Shown piece by piece: positions 1 to 12,620 of a stretch of DNA of 64,000 nt; within the stretch, counting starts at the first letter, position 1; each line of letters opens with the position of its first letter. Under the pieces are notes generated by a model, which ran no database searches, was not told where the DNA came from, and worked only from the letters and a program-made list of their open reading frames with translations. The DNA is from Lamellibrachia columna (lineage: Eukaryota > Annelida > Polychaeta > Sabellida > Siboglinidae): contig OY759262.1 in NCBI GenBank assembly GCA_963662155.1, positions 10,953,000 through 11,016,999 on the forward strand, in the 5' to 3' direction. Position numbers and translations under genes: made by a program.

Positions 1-1335
1 GATAAAGGTAAATGAAAATCATGCATTCATTCAAAAAATCTATGTCCTACCTAGTTGTTGGAGTTGCTTACATACACAAGGAACCACCACCTGTAGTGGG
101 CAGAACACACATATATGAGTTACTTCAGCTTGAGACAGTCTGTATTCTAGTAGGATACTTGAATACACTCACTTTTTCAGCTCACTCGTATGAACTTGTA
201 ACATAATTTTTGGAATAGTCCAGCATGTGTTCTGTAATCAAATTCTATATAGCCAGTTGTTATTCCATACTGAAAGTTATAATAATGTTTTACCTGGTGC
301 CACAACACACCTATGTAAACAGACCCAAATATCACTTTTGAGTGTGGATTACTGAAAAGACAGACACCTGAACTTGTCGAATTGCATAACATTACATAAC
401 TTACTTAGTGGAGTCCTCAAAAACAACTCACCTTCCATGTGAAACAGTTAAGTCAGCTCAATAGGCCATATCAGATAACAGCTGGGCCTCTCCAGGATTT
501 TCTCAACTACCAATAGATGTGTGCTCTTCACATGGACTTGAGCAAAGGTGAATGTGTCTAATTAACTGAAATAAACAAAAGTTAACTGCTAAGTAATTAT
601 ATTATAATGTGACTTGTTCTGCTTTGATTAACTTATCAGAGGGAGGCTGCACTAGTTTGAAGATGTCCCCCCCCCTTAATATACTGGTCTCCTGTCACTG
701 TCATCTGGTTTCTCAGGTGGATTAGATGTCTTTGCATTCAGATAACGGTTTTGTCACTTTCATTAGTAATTTTACTTTGATTTACCTGGGATTTTAAAAT
801 GGAGGAGACAACACATGATAGTAGTAGTAGTAGTAGAAAGAGTGAGGAGAAATGTCCACCTGCTGGTGGAATTAAGATGAAAATTGATGGCTTCAAGACC
901 GGCCACTGTTACCACAAACCATCAGATGCATCAATCCAACATGAACCCAGTGGGGTTAGCAGTGGGGTTTGGTTGCCACGGCTCAGCCAGGATGACTTTG
1001 ACAGAGTGGTGCAAACCACTCCTTCAGGATTGCTGGCAGTTTCCGACGTGTATTCATGCGCCCACGTGGCCCATAGTAAAAAAATTCCCATAAATCCCTC
1101 CGCCAGTTAAACTCTGCAAAAAATGCACTATTTCACAGCCAATAGCTTCTATAAACAAACCTGTGAATATTCATGCTCAAAGGCACTCATGTCACATAAT
1201 ATGAATTTATTAAGTTCACATTTCACAATTTCGCGTGCCCTACATTCGTGTGAAACAGTAAACAGGAAGGTCAACTGTGGTCTTACCCCAAATAAAAATG
1301 GTAACGGTGCAGAATTTTTTTTTATTTAGACTGTT
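1..1335 (+). repeat. Satellite unit I-1
   Basis: Its 103-codon ORF (799-1110) is intact. It carries private variants, including GATGG for GGTGG (Gly to Asp after KMKI) and GATTAACTTA upstream. Nearly all of its private variants recur in the unit at 54,128-55,462, which marks the two as a recent duplicate pair. Confidence 0.95.
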
Positions 1336-2686
1336 GATAAAGGTAAATGAAAATCATGCATTCATTCAAAAAATCTATATCCTACCTAGTTGTTGGAGTT
1401 GCTTACATACACAAGGAACCACCACCTGTAGTGGGCAGAACACACATATATCAGCTACTTCAGCTTGAGACAGTCTGTATTCTAGTACGATACTCGAATA
1501 CACTCACTTTTTCAGCTCACTCGTATGAATTTGTAACATAATTTTTGGAATAGTCCAGCATGTGTTCTGTAATCAAATTCTATATAGCCAGTTGTTATTC
1601 CATACTGAAAGTTATAATAATGTTTTACCTGGTGCCACAACACACCTATGAAAACAGACCCAAATATCACCTTTGAGGTGGATTACTGAAAAGACAGACA
1701 CCTCAACTTGTCGAGTTGCATAACATTACATAACTTAATTAGTGGAGTCCTCAAAAACAACTCACCTTCCATGTGAAACAGTTACGTCAGCTCAATAGGC
1801 CATATCAGATAACAGCTGGGCCTGTCCAGGATTTTCTCAACTCCCAATAGATGTGTGCTCTTCACATGGACTTGAGCAAAGGTGAATGTGTCTAATTAAC
1901 TGAAATAAACATAAGTTAACTGCTAAGTAATTATATTATAATGTGACTTGTTCTGCTTTGATGTAACTTATCAGAGGGAGGCTGCACTAGTTTGAAGATG
2001 TCCCCACCCCCCCCCCCCTAATATACTGGTATCCTGTCACTGTCATCTGGTTTCTCAGGTGGATTAGACGTATTTGCATTCCGATAACGGTTTTGTCACT
2101 TTCATTAGTAATTTTACTTGGATTTACCTGGGATTTTAAAATGGAGGAGACAACACATGATAGCAGTAGTAGTAGTAGTAGTAGTAGAAAGAGTGAGGAG
2201 AAATGTCCACCTGCTGGTGGAATTAAGATGAAAATTGGTGGCTTCAAGACCGGCCACTGTTACCACAAACCATCAGATGCATCAATCCAACATGAACCCA
2301 GTGGGGTTAGCAGTGGGGTTTGGTTGCCACGGCTAAGCCAGGATGACTTTGACAGAGTGGTGCAAATCACTCCTTCAGGATTGCTGGCAGTTTCCGACGT
2401 GTATTCATGCGCCCACGTTGCCCATAGCAGAAAAATTCCCATAAATCCCTCCACCAGTTAAACTCTCCAAAAAATGTACTATTTCACAGCCAATAGCTTC
2501 TATAAACAAACCTGTGAATATTCATGCTCAAAGGCACTCATGTCACATAATATGAATTTATTAAGTTCACATTTCACAATTTCGCGTGCCCTACATTCGT
2601 GTGAAACAGTAAACAGGAAGGTCAACTGTGGTCTTACCCCAAATAAAAATGGTAATTGTGCAGACAAAAATTTAATTTAACCTGTT
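1336..2686 (+). repeat. Satellite unit I-2
   Basis: This 1,351-bp unit is longer because of a poly-C tract near 2003-2017 and an eight-serine AGC/AGT run. The ORF at 2141-2461 is intact and ends PSTS rather than PSAS. Its twin is 55,463-56,813. Confidence 0.95.
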
Positions 2687-4021
2687 GATAAAGGTAAATG
2701 AAAATCATGCATTCATTCAAAAAATCTATGTCCTACCTAGTTGTTGGAGTTGCTTACATACACAAGGAACCACCACCTGTAGTGGGCAGAACACACATAT
2801 ATCAGCTACTTCAGCTTGAGACAGTCTGTATTCTAGTACGATACTCGAATACACTCACTTTTTCAGCTCACTCGTATGAACTTGTAACATAATTTTTGGA
2901 ATAGTCCAGCATGTGTTCTGTAATCAAATTCTATATAGCCAGTTGTTATTCCATACTGAAATTTATAATAATGTTTTACCTGGTGCCACAACACACCTAT
3001 GAAAACAGACCCAAATATCACCTTTGAGGTGGATTACTGAAAAGACAGACACCTCAACTTGTCGAGTTGCATAACATTACATAACTTAATTAGTGGAGTC
3101 CTCAAAAACAACTCACCTTCCATGTGAAACAGTTACGTCAGCTCAATAGGCCATATCAGATAACAGCTGGGCCTGTCCAGGATTTTCTCAACTCCCAATA
3201 GATGTGTGCTCTTCACATGGACTTGAGCAAAGGTGAATGTGTCTAATTAACTGAAATAAACAAAAGTTAACTGCTAAGTAATTATATTATAATGTGACTT
3301 GTTCTGCTTTGATGTAACTTATCAGAGGGAGGCTGCACTAGTTTGAAGATGTCCCCCCCCCTTAATATACTGGTCTCCTGTCACTGTCATCTGGTTTCTC
3401 AGGTGGATTAGATGTCTTTGCATTCAGATAACGGTTTTGTCACTTTCATTAGTAATTTTACTTGGATTTACCTGGGATTTTAAAATGGAGGAGACAACAC
3501 ATGATAGTAGTAGTAGTAGTAGAAAGAGTGAGGAGAAATGTCCACCTGCTGGTGGAATTAAGATGAAAATTGGTGGCTTCAAGACCGGCCACTGTTACCA
3601 CAAACCATCAGATGCAGCAATCCAACAGGAACCCAGTGGGGTTAGCAGTGGGGTTTGGTTTCTACGGCTAAGCCAGGATGATTTTGACAGAGTGGTGCAA
3701 ACCACTCCTTCAGGATTGCTGGCAGTTTCCGACGTGTATTCATGCGCCCACGTGGCCCATAGCAGAAAAATTCCCATAAATCCCTCCGCCAGTTAAACTC
3801 TCCAAAAAATGAACTATTTCACAGCCAATACCTTCTGTAAACAAACCTGTGAATATTCATGCTCAAAGGCACTCATGTCACATAATATGAATTTATTAAG
3901 TTCACATTTCACAATTTCGCATGCCCTACATTCGAGTGAAACAGTATACAGGAAGGTCACCTGTGGTCTTACCCCAAATAAAAATGGTAACGGTGCAGAA
4001 TTTTTTTTTATTTAGACTGTT
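2687..4021 (+). repeat. Satellite unit I-3
   Basis: The ORF at 3485-3796 is intact, with WFLRLS replacing the usual WLPRLS. Its left part matches 56,814-57,650 (shared private variants such as GAGGTGGATTACTG). Downstream the twin switches to resemble the next unit, as expected after unequal exchange. Confidence 0.95.
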
Positions 4022-5355
4022 GATAAAGGTAAATGAAAATCATGCACTCATGCAAAAAATCTATGTCCTACTTAGTTGTTGGAGTTGCTTACATACACAA
4101 GGAACCACCACCTGTGGTGGACAGAACACACAGATATGAGCTACTTCAGCTTGAGACAGTCTGTATTCTAGTACGATACTCGAATACACTCACTTTTTCA
4201 GCTCACTCGAATGAACTTGTAACATAATTTTTGGAATAGTCCAGCATGTGTTCTGTAATCAAATTCTATATAGCCAGTTGTTATTCCATACTGAAAGTTA
4301 TAATAATTTTTTACCTGGTGCCACAATACACCTATGTAAACAGACCCAAATATCACTTTTGACTGTGGATTACTGAAAAGACAGACACCTCAACTTGTCG
4401 AATTGCATAACATTACATAACCTACTTAGTGGAGTCTTCAAAAACAACTCACCTTCCATGTGAAACAGTTACGTCAGCTCACTAGGCCATATCAGATAAC
4501 AGCTGGGCCTGTCCAGGATTTTCTCAACTCCCAATAGATGTGTGCTCTTCACATGGACTTGAGTAAAGGTGACTGTGTCTAATTAACTGAAATAAACAAA
4601 AGTTGACTGCTAAGTAATTATATTATAATGTAACTTATTCTGCTTTGATGTAACTTATCAGAGGGAGGCTGCACTAGTTTGAAGATGTCCCCCCCTTAAT
4701 ATACTAGTTTCCTGTCACTGTCATCTGGTTTCTCAGGTGGATTAGATGTCTTTGCATTCAGATAACGGTTTTGTCACTTTCATTGGTAAATTTACTTGGA
4801 TTTACCTGGGATTTTAAAATGGAGGATACAACACATGATAGTTGTAGTAGTAGTAGAAAGAGTGAGGAGAAATGTCCACCTGCTGGTGGAATTAAGATGA
4901 AAATTGGTGGCTTCAAGACCGGCCACTGTTACCACAAACCATCAGATGCAGCAATCCAACAGGAACCCAGTGGGGTTAGCAGTGGGGTTTGGTTGCCACG
5001 GCTAAGCCAGGATGACTTTGACAGAGTGGTGCAAACCACTCCTTCAGGATTGCTGGCAGTTTCCGACGTGTATTCATGCGCCCACGTGGCCCATAGCAGA
5101 AAAATTCCCATAAATCCCTCCGCCAGTTAAACTCTCCAAAAAATGCACTATTTCACAGCCAATAGCTTCTGTAAACAAACTTGTGAATATTCATGCTCAA
5201 AGGCACTCATGTCACATAATATGAATTTATTAAGTTCACATTTCACAATTTCGCGTGCCCTACATTCGTGTGAAACAGTAAAGAGGAAGGTCAACTGTGG
5301 TCTTACCCCAAATAAAAATGGTAATTGTGCAGACAAAAATTTAATTTAGCCTGTT
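4022..5355 (+). repeat. Satellite unit I-4 (DRTHRY subtype)
   Basis: The ORF at 4819-5130 is intact and carries a TGT interruption in the serine run (DSCSSS). The unit has GTGGACAGAACACACAGATATG instead of GTGGGCAGAACACACATATATG, a subtype shared with the units at 44,655, 45,989 and 51,447. It has no counterpart between 56,814 and 58,149. Confidence 0.95.
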
Positions 5356-6695
5356 GATAAAGGTAAATGAAAATCATGCATTGATGCAAAAAAATCTATG
5401 TCCTACCTAGTTGTCAGAGTTGCTTACATACACAAGGAACCACCACCTGTGGTGGGCAGAACACACATATATGAGCTACTTCAGCTTGAGACAGTCTGTA
5501 TTCTAGTACGATACTCGAATACACTCACTTTTTCAGTTCACTCGAATGAACTTGTAACATAATTTTTGGAATAGTCCAGCATGTGTTCTGTAATCAAATT
5601 CTATATAGCCAGTTGTTATTCCATACTGAAAGTTATAATAATGTTTTACCTGGAGCCACAATACACCTATGTAAACAGACCCAAATATCACCTTTGAGTA
5701 TGGATTACTGAAAAGACAGACACCTCAACTTGTCGAATTGAATAACATTACATAACTTACTTAGTGGAGTCCTCAAAAACAACTCACCTTCCATGTGAAA
5801 CAGTCTGTCAGCTCAATAGGCCATATCAGATAACAGCTGGGCCTGTTCAGGATTTTCTCAACTCCCAATAGATGTGTGCTCTTCACATGGACTTGAGCAA
5901 AGGTGACTGTGTCTAATGAACTGAAATAAACAAAATTTGACTGCTAAGTAATTATATTATAATGTGACTTGTTCTGCTTTGATGTAACTTATAAGAGTGA
6001 GGCTGCACTAGTTTGAAGATGTCCCCCCTTTAATATACTGGTCTCCTGTCACTGTCATCTGGTTTCTCAGGTGGATTAGATGTCTTTGCATTCAGATAAC
6101 GGTTTTGTCACTTTCATTAGTAATTTTACTTGGATTTACCTGGGATTTTAAAATGGAGGAGACAACACATGATAGTAGTAGTAGTAGTAGTAGGAGAAAG
6201 AGTGAGGAGAAATGTCCACCTGCTGGTGGAATTAAGATGAAAATTGGTGGCTTCAAGACCGGCCACTGTTACCACAAACCATCAGATGCAGCAATCCAAC
6301 AGGAACCCAGTGGGGTTAGCAGTGGGGTTTGGTTGCCACGGCTAAGCCAGGATGACTTTGACAGAGTGGTGCAAACCACTACCTCAGGATTGCTGGCAGT
6401 TTCCGACGTGTATTCATGCGCCCACGTGGCCCATAGCAGAAAAATTCCCATAAATCCCTCCGCCAGTTAAACTCTCCAAAAAATGCACTATTTCACAGCC
6501 AATAGCTTCTATAAACAAACCTGTGAAAATTCTTGTTCAAAGGCACTCATGTCACATAATATGAATTTACTAAGTTCACATTTCACAATTTCGCGTGCCC
6601 TACATTCGTGTGAAACAGTAAACAGGAAGGTCAACTGTGGTCTTACCCCAAATAAAAATGGTAACTGTGCAGATTTTTTTCAAATTTACACTGTT
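5356..6695 (+). repeat. Satellite unit I-5
   Basis: The ORF at 6153-6470 is intact with SRRKSEEK after the serine run. Shared private changes (CAGTCTGTCAGC, ATAAGAGTGAGG, ACTACCTCAGG) pair it with 58,149-59,485. Confidence 0.95.
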
Positions 6696-8038
6696 GATAA
6701 AGGTAAATGAAAATCATGCATTTATGCAAAAAATCTATGTCCTACCTAGTTGTTGGAGTTGCTTACATACACAAGGAACCACCACCTGTGGTGGGCAGAA
6801 AACACATATATGAGCTACTTCAGTTTGAGACAGTCTGTATTCTAGTACGATACTCGAATACACTCACTTTTTCAGCTCACTCGAATGAACTTGTAACATA
6901 ATTTTTGGAATAGTCCAGCATGTGTTCTGTAATCAAATTCTATATAGCCAGTTGTTATTCTATACTGAAAGTTATAATAATTTTTTACCTGGTGCCACAA
7001 TACACCTATGTAAACAGACCCAAATATCACCTTTGACTGTGGATTACTGAAAAGACAGACACCTCAACTTGTCGAATTGCATAACATTACATAACCTACT
7101 TAGTGGAGTCCTCAAAAACAATTCACCTTCCATGTGAAACAGTAACGTCAGCTCACTAGGCCATATCAGATAACAGCTGGGCCTGTCCAGGATTTTCTCA
7201 ACTCCCAATAGATGTGTGCTCTTCACATGGACTTGAGTAAAGGTGACTTTGTCTAATTAACTGAAATAAACAAAAGTTGACTGCTAAGTAATTATATTAT
7301 AATGTGACTTGTTCTCCTTTGATGTAACTTATCAGAGGGAGGCTGCATTAGATTGAAGATGTCCCCACCCCCCCTAATATACTGGTCTCCTGTCACTGTC
7401 TTCTGGTTTCTCAGGTGGATTAGATGTCTTTGCATTCAGATAACGGTTTTGTCACTTTCATTAGTAATTTTACTTGGATTTACCTGGGATTTTAAAATGC
7501 AGGAGACAACACATCATAGTAGTAGTAGTAGCAGTAGTAGAAAGAGTGAGGAGAAATGTCCACCTGCTGGTGGAATTAAGATGAAAATTGGTGGCTTCAA
7601 GACCGGCCACTGTTACCACAAACCATCAGATGCAGCAATCCAACAGGAACCCAGTGGGGTTAGCAGTGGGGTTTAGTTGCCACAGCTAAGCCAGGATGAC
7701 TTTGACAGAGTGGTGCAAACCACTCCTTCAGGATTGCTGGCAGTTTCCGACGTGTATTCATGCGCACACGTGGCCCATAGCAGAAAAATTCCCATAAATC
7801 CCTCCGCCAGTTAAACTCTCCAAAAAATGCACTATTTCACAGCCAATAGCTTCTATAAACAAACCTGTGAATATTCATGCTCAAAGGCACTCATGTCACA
7901 TAATATGAATTTATTAAGTTCACATTTCACAATTTCGCGTGCCCTACATTCGTGTGAAACAGTAAACAGGAAGGTCAACTGTGGTCTTACCCCAAATAAA
8001 AATGGTAACTGTCAGATTTTTTTTTAATTTACATTGTT
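6696..8038 (+). repeat. Satellite unit I-6, ORF truncated
   Basis: The ORF opens at 7497 (MQETTHH) but ends at 7676 because TGG became TAG within GGGGTTTAG. The same nonsense change is in the twin at 59,486-60,830, so it predates the duplication. Confidence 0.95.
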
Positions 8039-9387
8039 GATAAAGGTAAATGAAAATCATGCATTCATGCAAAAAATCTATGTCCTACCTAGTTGTTGGA
8101 GTTGCTTACATACACAAGGAACCACCACCTGTGGTGGGCAGAACACACATATATGAGCTACATCAGCTTGAGACAGTCTGTATTCTAGTACGATACTCGA
8201 ATACACTCACCCTTTTTCAGCTCACTCGAATGAACTTGTAACATAATTTTTGGAATAGTCCAGCATGTGTTCTGTAATCAAATTCTATATAGCCAGTTGT
8301 TATTCTATACTGAAAGTTATAATAATTTTTTTACCTGGTGCCAAAATACACCTATGTAAACAGACCCAAATATCACCTTTGAGTGTGGATTACTGAAAAG
8401 ACAGACACCTCAACTTGTCGAATTGCATAACATTACATAACCTACTTAGTGGAGTCCTCAAAAACAATTCACCTTCCATGTGAAACAGTTACGTCAGTTC
8501 ACTAGGCCATATCAGATAACAGCTGGGCCTGTCCAGGATTTTCTCAACTCCCAATAGATGTGTGCACTTCACATGGACTTGAGTAAAGGTGACTGTGTCT
8601 AATTAACTGAAATGAACAAAAGTTGACTGCTAAGTAATTATATTATAATGTGACTTGTTCTGCTTTGATGTAACTTATCAGAGGGAGGCTGCACTAGTTT
8701 GAAGATGTCCCCACCCCCCCCCTAATATACTGGTCTCCTGTCACTGTCATCTGGTTTCTCAGGTGGATTAGATGTCTTTGCATTCAGATAACGGTTTTGT
8801 CACTTTCATTAGTCATTTTACTTGGATTTACCTGGGATTTTAAAATGGAGGAGACAACACATGATAGTAGTAGTAGTAGTAGTAGTAGAAAGAGTGAGGA
8901 GAAATGTCCACCTGCTGGTGGGATTAAGATGAAAATTGGTGGCTTCAAGACCGGCCACTGTTACCGCAAACCATCAGATGCAGCAATCCAACAGGAACCC
9001 AGTGGGGTTAGCAGTGGGGTTTGGTTGCCACGGCTAAGCCAGGATGACTTTGTCAGAGTGGTTCAAACCACTCCCTCAGGATTGCTGGCAGTTTCCGACG
9101 TGTATTCATGCGCCCACGTGGCCCATAGCAGAAAAATTCCCATAAATCCCTCCGCCAGTTAAACTCTCCAAAAAATGCACTATTTCACAGCCAATAGCTT
9201 CTATAAACAAACTTGTGAATATTCATGCTCAAAGGCACTCATGTCACATAATATGAATTTATTAAGTTCACATTTCACAATTTCGCGTGCCCTACATTCG
9301 TGTGAAACAGTAAACAGGAAGGTCAACTGTGGTCTTACCCCAAATAAAAATGGTAATTGTGCAGACAAAAATTTAATTTAGCCTGTT
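8039..9387 (+). repeat. Satellite unit I-7
   Basis: The ORF at 8845-9162 is intact, with YRKP for YHKP and FVRVV for FDRVV. Most of this unit has no counterpart in the second copy of the segment: one unit is missing around 60,540-60,790. Confidence 0.95.
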
Positions 9388-10077
9388 GATAAAGGTAAAT
9401 GAAAATCATGCATTCATTCAAAAAATCTATGTCCTACCTAGTTGTTGGAGTTGCTTACATACACAAGGAACCACCACCTGTGGTGGGCAGAACTCACATA
9501 TATGAGCTACTTCAGCTTGAGACAGTCTGTATTCTAGTACGATACTCGAATACACTCACTTTTTCAGCTCACTCGAATGAACTTGTAACATAATTTTTGG
9601 AATAGTCCAGCATGTGTTCTGTAATCAAATTCTATATAGCCAGTTGTTATTCCATACTGAAAGTTATAATAATTTTTTACCTGGTGCCACAATGCACCTA
9701 TGTAAACAGACCCAAATATCACCTTTGACTGTGGATTACTGAAAAGACAGACACTTCAACTTGTCGAATTGCATAACATTACATAACCAACTTAGTGGAG
9801 TCCTCAAAAACAACTCACCTTCCATGTGAAACAGTTACGTCAGCTCACTAGGCCATATCAGATAGCAGCATGGCCTGTCCAGGATTTTCTCAACTCCCAA
9901 TAGATGTGTGCTCTTCACATGGACTTGAGTAAAGGTGACTGTGTCTAATTAACTGAAATAAACAAAAGTTGACTACTAAGTAATTCTATTATAATGTGAC
10001 TTGTTCTGCTTTGATGTAACTTATCGGAGGGAGGCTGCACTAGATTGAAGATGTCCCCACTCCCCCTAATATACTGG
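9388..10077 (+). repeat. Partial satellite unit I-8, cut before the ORF
   Basis: Contains only the first 690 bp of a unit and ends after the poly-C/TAATATACTGG block. The transposase-derived ORF is absent. The break point is identical to those at 29,786 and 61,518. Confidence 0.95.
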
Positions 10078-10725
10078 ATGCAGACATACTAGTAAAGAAA
10101 GTGGAAGAGAAAGGTGAAAAAACATAAAGGATGCAAGAAAAGGTGAACGAACAGCTAAGATCGAAGGACTGCGTGAGGTGGGATATGAGAAGATCGGAGG
10201 ATGATGAATGATGGAGAGGGGCAAGATGAAAGATGGAGAGGGGCAAGATGAAAGATGGAGAGGGGGCAGCCGATAGAAAAGTATGGAAAGATAAAACAGA
10301 AAGAGTGACTCGACAATATTTTACCTGAACCTAACCCATGAACATAAGTGAAAAAAGAGGAAAAGCACCGATAGTTTGGTCAAAAAAAGTTAGGTTTAAT
10401 AAATGCAATAATATGGTCAACATTTTCATAAGCAGTGTATAAATTGCTTATGAGAAAAAACATTATTTCAATAGAATATTTGCTAAATATTTACAAAATC
10501 AATCTCTCATATGTATCTCTGTTTGAGCAATATGCATTTTACCATATGGTTGTACTCATATAAACGACGTAATCTTCTTGACTACAGCATGCTCATAAAA
10601 ATCAAATATCCTTTGTCAAGAAGGATGTACAGTGAAAGTATAAATAAAAACATTAAACAAATCAATCTGGTTACCAAATCATAAGCCATTACTACTCAGC
10701 GCAAATACTGATTTATTAGAACAAA
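10078..10725 (+). mobile_element. RTE-like non-LTR element, 3' fragment
   Basis: Begins ATGCAGACATACTAGTAAAG, inside the codons that in longer copies encode the C-terminal RT tail (RMDADILVKRVEEKGEK). It continues through a 22-bp minisatellite and an AT-rich 3' region to TTATTAGAACAA. It lacks all RT catalytic sequence. A perfect 9-bp hairpin lies at 10,426-10,453 (TCATAAGCA / TGCTTATGA). Confidence 0.85.
10203..10266 (+). repeat. 22-bp minisatellite, three copies
   Basis: The motif GATGAAAGATGGAGAGGGG plus a short linker is repeated three times (first copy GATGAATG). The same position has one copy near 12,056, three at 29,912, two at 33,573 and four at 61,643. Confidence 0.85.
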
Positions 10726-12539
10726 TCTAAAAGTTAGTTTCTTAATCTAATGTGACATTCTCCCCTCCCCCACAATTCATTGTTACAGTTTTTGCAATGC
10801 CTGTTACACTCATAATCCAATGAATTTGCAAGAGCACCATGAATGGCCTGTTTCTAAGGCGGTTATGTCTACTTATGACACCAACCTGTACCAAAACACA
10901 AAGTGGGGATAGTCAAGCGCGATCCGATTGAAGTGACCCTTGGTATTGTTTACTCTCGGTCCACCAAAATTGTTCCTGGCTGCCGCAGCACCTGCAAAAA
11001 CACCTAAAGTAAAGGCATGTTTATGTTTACACAGCACTGTATCCACTCCTTGGGATTGTTCAACGTGCTTAACAGTTCACTCCCTGGCTGACCTGTTCAT
11101 TCCAACACCTTTTGTACTTATCTGGGAGTCTGACTTTGTAATGAATTGGTTGTATTCAGTCAGTTCTGTGTCATGGCGAGCAACACCCAGAACTGTCATG
11201 GTCCTGAGAACAAAAAGAAGAGTTGTGGTTGGATGTGGGTTGTCGGAAGAGTTTAAAGTTAACATCGGTTAGAGGCAAGGAAATGACCCTTTACTCTTTA
11301 TCATGGTGGTGGTACTAATCAGCAGGAATATCAGCATGAAGGATGTTCTTAGGAAGGGGATGTATGCAAACGATCTGGCCATGATAGCAGACAAAAAACA
11401 AGAACTACAGGAAGTGTTGGAGCAATGGAAGGGGATGTTCAAGAAGCATGGACCGATAATGAGCCGGGAGAAGACAGGAGAGATGTGGGTTTGACATCAG
11501 AGAGAGGACTTGAACATTAGTTTGGATGATAAGGAGTTCAACCAAGTGGATGGCTTTGTGTAATTTGGAGGAATGGTTAATGAGGATGAGCATTCAGAGG
11601 TAGAAATGCGATGCCGGATACAACAGGGAGCGAATGCTTGGGGAAAGGTTGAGGGAGTCATGTTGGACAGAAACATTTTGAAAAAGCTGAAAAGGAAAGT
11701 CCTGAGAGCTTGTGTTACACAAGCATGCCTTAATTTGTATCTGGAGACAGTGGCGTTGACAGAACAACAACAGCACCTGAAAGTTGGTTCTGGTTTTGTC
11801 GAATAACACGAACAAAGAGGGTTGACGAAAGAAAGATGAACGACCTGACGAAATATGTGATGCAACAAAACAGTTCAGCCGGAAGATTGGTGAGAAGCAA
11901 GATGAAATGGGCAGGCCACATGGTAAGGATGGATGCAGACATACTAGTAAAGAGAGTGGAAGAGAAAGGTGAAAAAACATCAAGGATGCAAGAAAAGGGG
12001 AACGAACAGCTAAGATCGAAGGATTGCGTGAGGTGGGATATGAGAAGATCGGGGGAAAATGAAAGATGGAGAGGGGGCAGCTGATAAAAAAGTATGGAAA
12101 GAAAAGAAGAAAGAATGACTGGACAATATTTTACCTGAACCTAACCCATGAACATCAGTGAAAAAAGAGGAAAAGCACCGTTAGTTTGGTAAAAAAAAGT
12201 TATGTTTAATAAATCCAATAATATGGTCAACATTTTCATAAACAGTGTATAAATTGCTTATGAGAAAAAACATTATTTCAATAGAATATTTGCTAAATAT
12301 TTACAAAATCAATATCTCATATGTATCTTTGTTTGAGCAATATGCATTTTACCATATGGTTGTATTCATATAAACGACGTACTTTTCTTGACTACAGCAT
12401 GCTCATAAAAAATCAAATATCCTTTGACAAGAAGGATGTACAGTGAAAGTATAAATAAAAACATTAAACAAATCAATCTGGTTACCAAAACATAAGCCAT
12501 TACTACTCAGCGCAAATACTGATTTATTAGAACAACTGT
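10726..12539 (+). mobile_element. RTE-like non-LTR element, near-complete tandem unit, dead
   Basis: One full unit of the second tandem repeat family, about 1.81 kb. It contains a degenerate RT reading region (10,940-12,084) and the AT-rich tail. It follows another RT fragment directly in the same orientation, so the copies are in tandem rather than independently inserted. It ends at AACAACTGT, where unique sequence starts at 12,540. Its duplicate is 62,190-64,000. Confidence 0.85.
10940..12084 (+). pseudogene. Degenerate RTE-like reverse transcriptase
   Basis: Remnant of the RT of a non-LTR retrotransposon. The reading frame is broken into pieces (10,940-11,272; 11,303-11,494; 11,573-11,806; 11,836-12,084). 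Recognisable parts in order: GLSEEFKVNIG then stop then RQGND-PLLF, corresponding to RT motif B; YANDLAMIAD, corresponding to motif C (YADDL) with the second catalytic Asp changed to Asn; KHGPIMSREKT, the usual following block; and KMKWAGHMVRMDADILVKRV with RWDMRRSG, the C-terminal block common in RTE-like endonuclease/RT proteins. The endonuclease domain is absent. It cannot encode active RT because of the stop, the frameshifts and the D-to-N change. Confidence 0.8.
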
Positions 12540-12620
12540 GAGCTCACTGTAAATCCAACACGCCGCTAACTTTGTCTATTGCCAGGGCGGCTTCGCGATA
12601 ATCTCGCGCTAAGTTTGCAG

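Larger units (their letters stand above)
1..10077 (+). repeat. Satellite array I: seven full 1.34-kb units plus a partial unit
   Basis: Units are placed using the recurring string GATAAAGGTAAATGAAAATC, which starts at 1, 1336, 2687, 4022, 5356, 6696, 8039 and 9388. All units are head-to-tail on the plus strand and differ by scattered substitutions and by length changes in a poly-C tract and an AGT microsatellite. The array stops inside a unit at 10,077, just after TAATATACTGG, where RTE-like sequence begins. Comparison with the long unit at 18,476-22,371 indicates that each unit is an internally deleted Mutator-like transposon. Confidence 0.97.

Noticed and set aside
1123..1329. Recurrent 63-68 codon plus-strand frame (MHYFTANSF...) downstream of the main ORF in most units
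   Set aside because: In the long unit it lies beyond both transposon genes with no domain. Its repeated presence follows from unit identity rather than selection.
1347..1541. Recurrent 64-codon frame starting MKIMHS in every unit
   Set aside because: Low-information peptide, different from unit to unit with no motif. It spans the imperfect palindrome and is explained by high unit identity.
1..10077. CRISPR-like or bacterial repeat array
   Set aside because: Repeats are 1.34 kb, abutting and without spacers. The context is animal transposons.
11594..11983. 129-codon minus-strand frame (MMFFHLSLPLS...) repeated near 31,302 and 63,057
   Set aside because: Antisense of the RTE-like C-terminal RT region, which has recognisable motifs on the plus strand.
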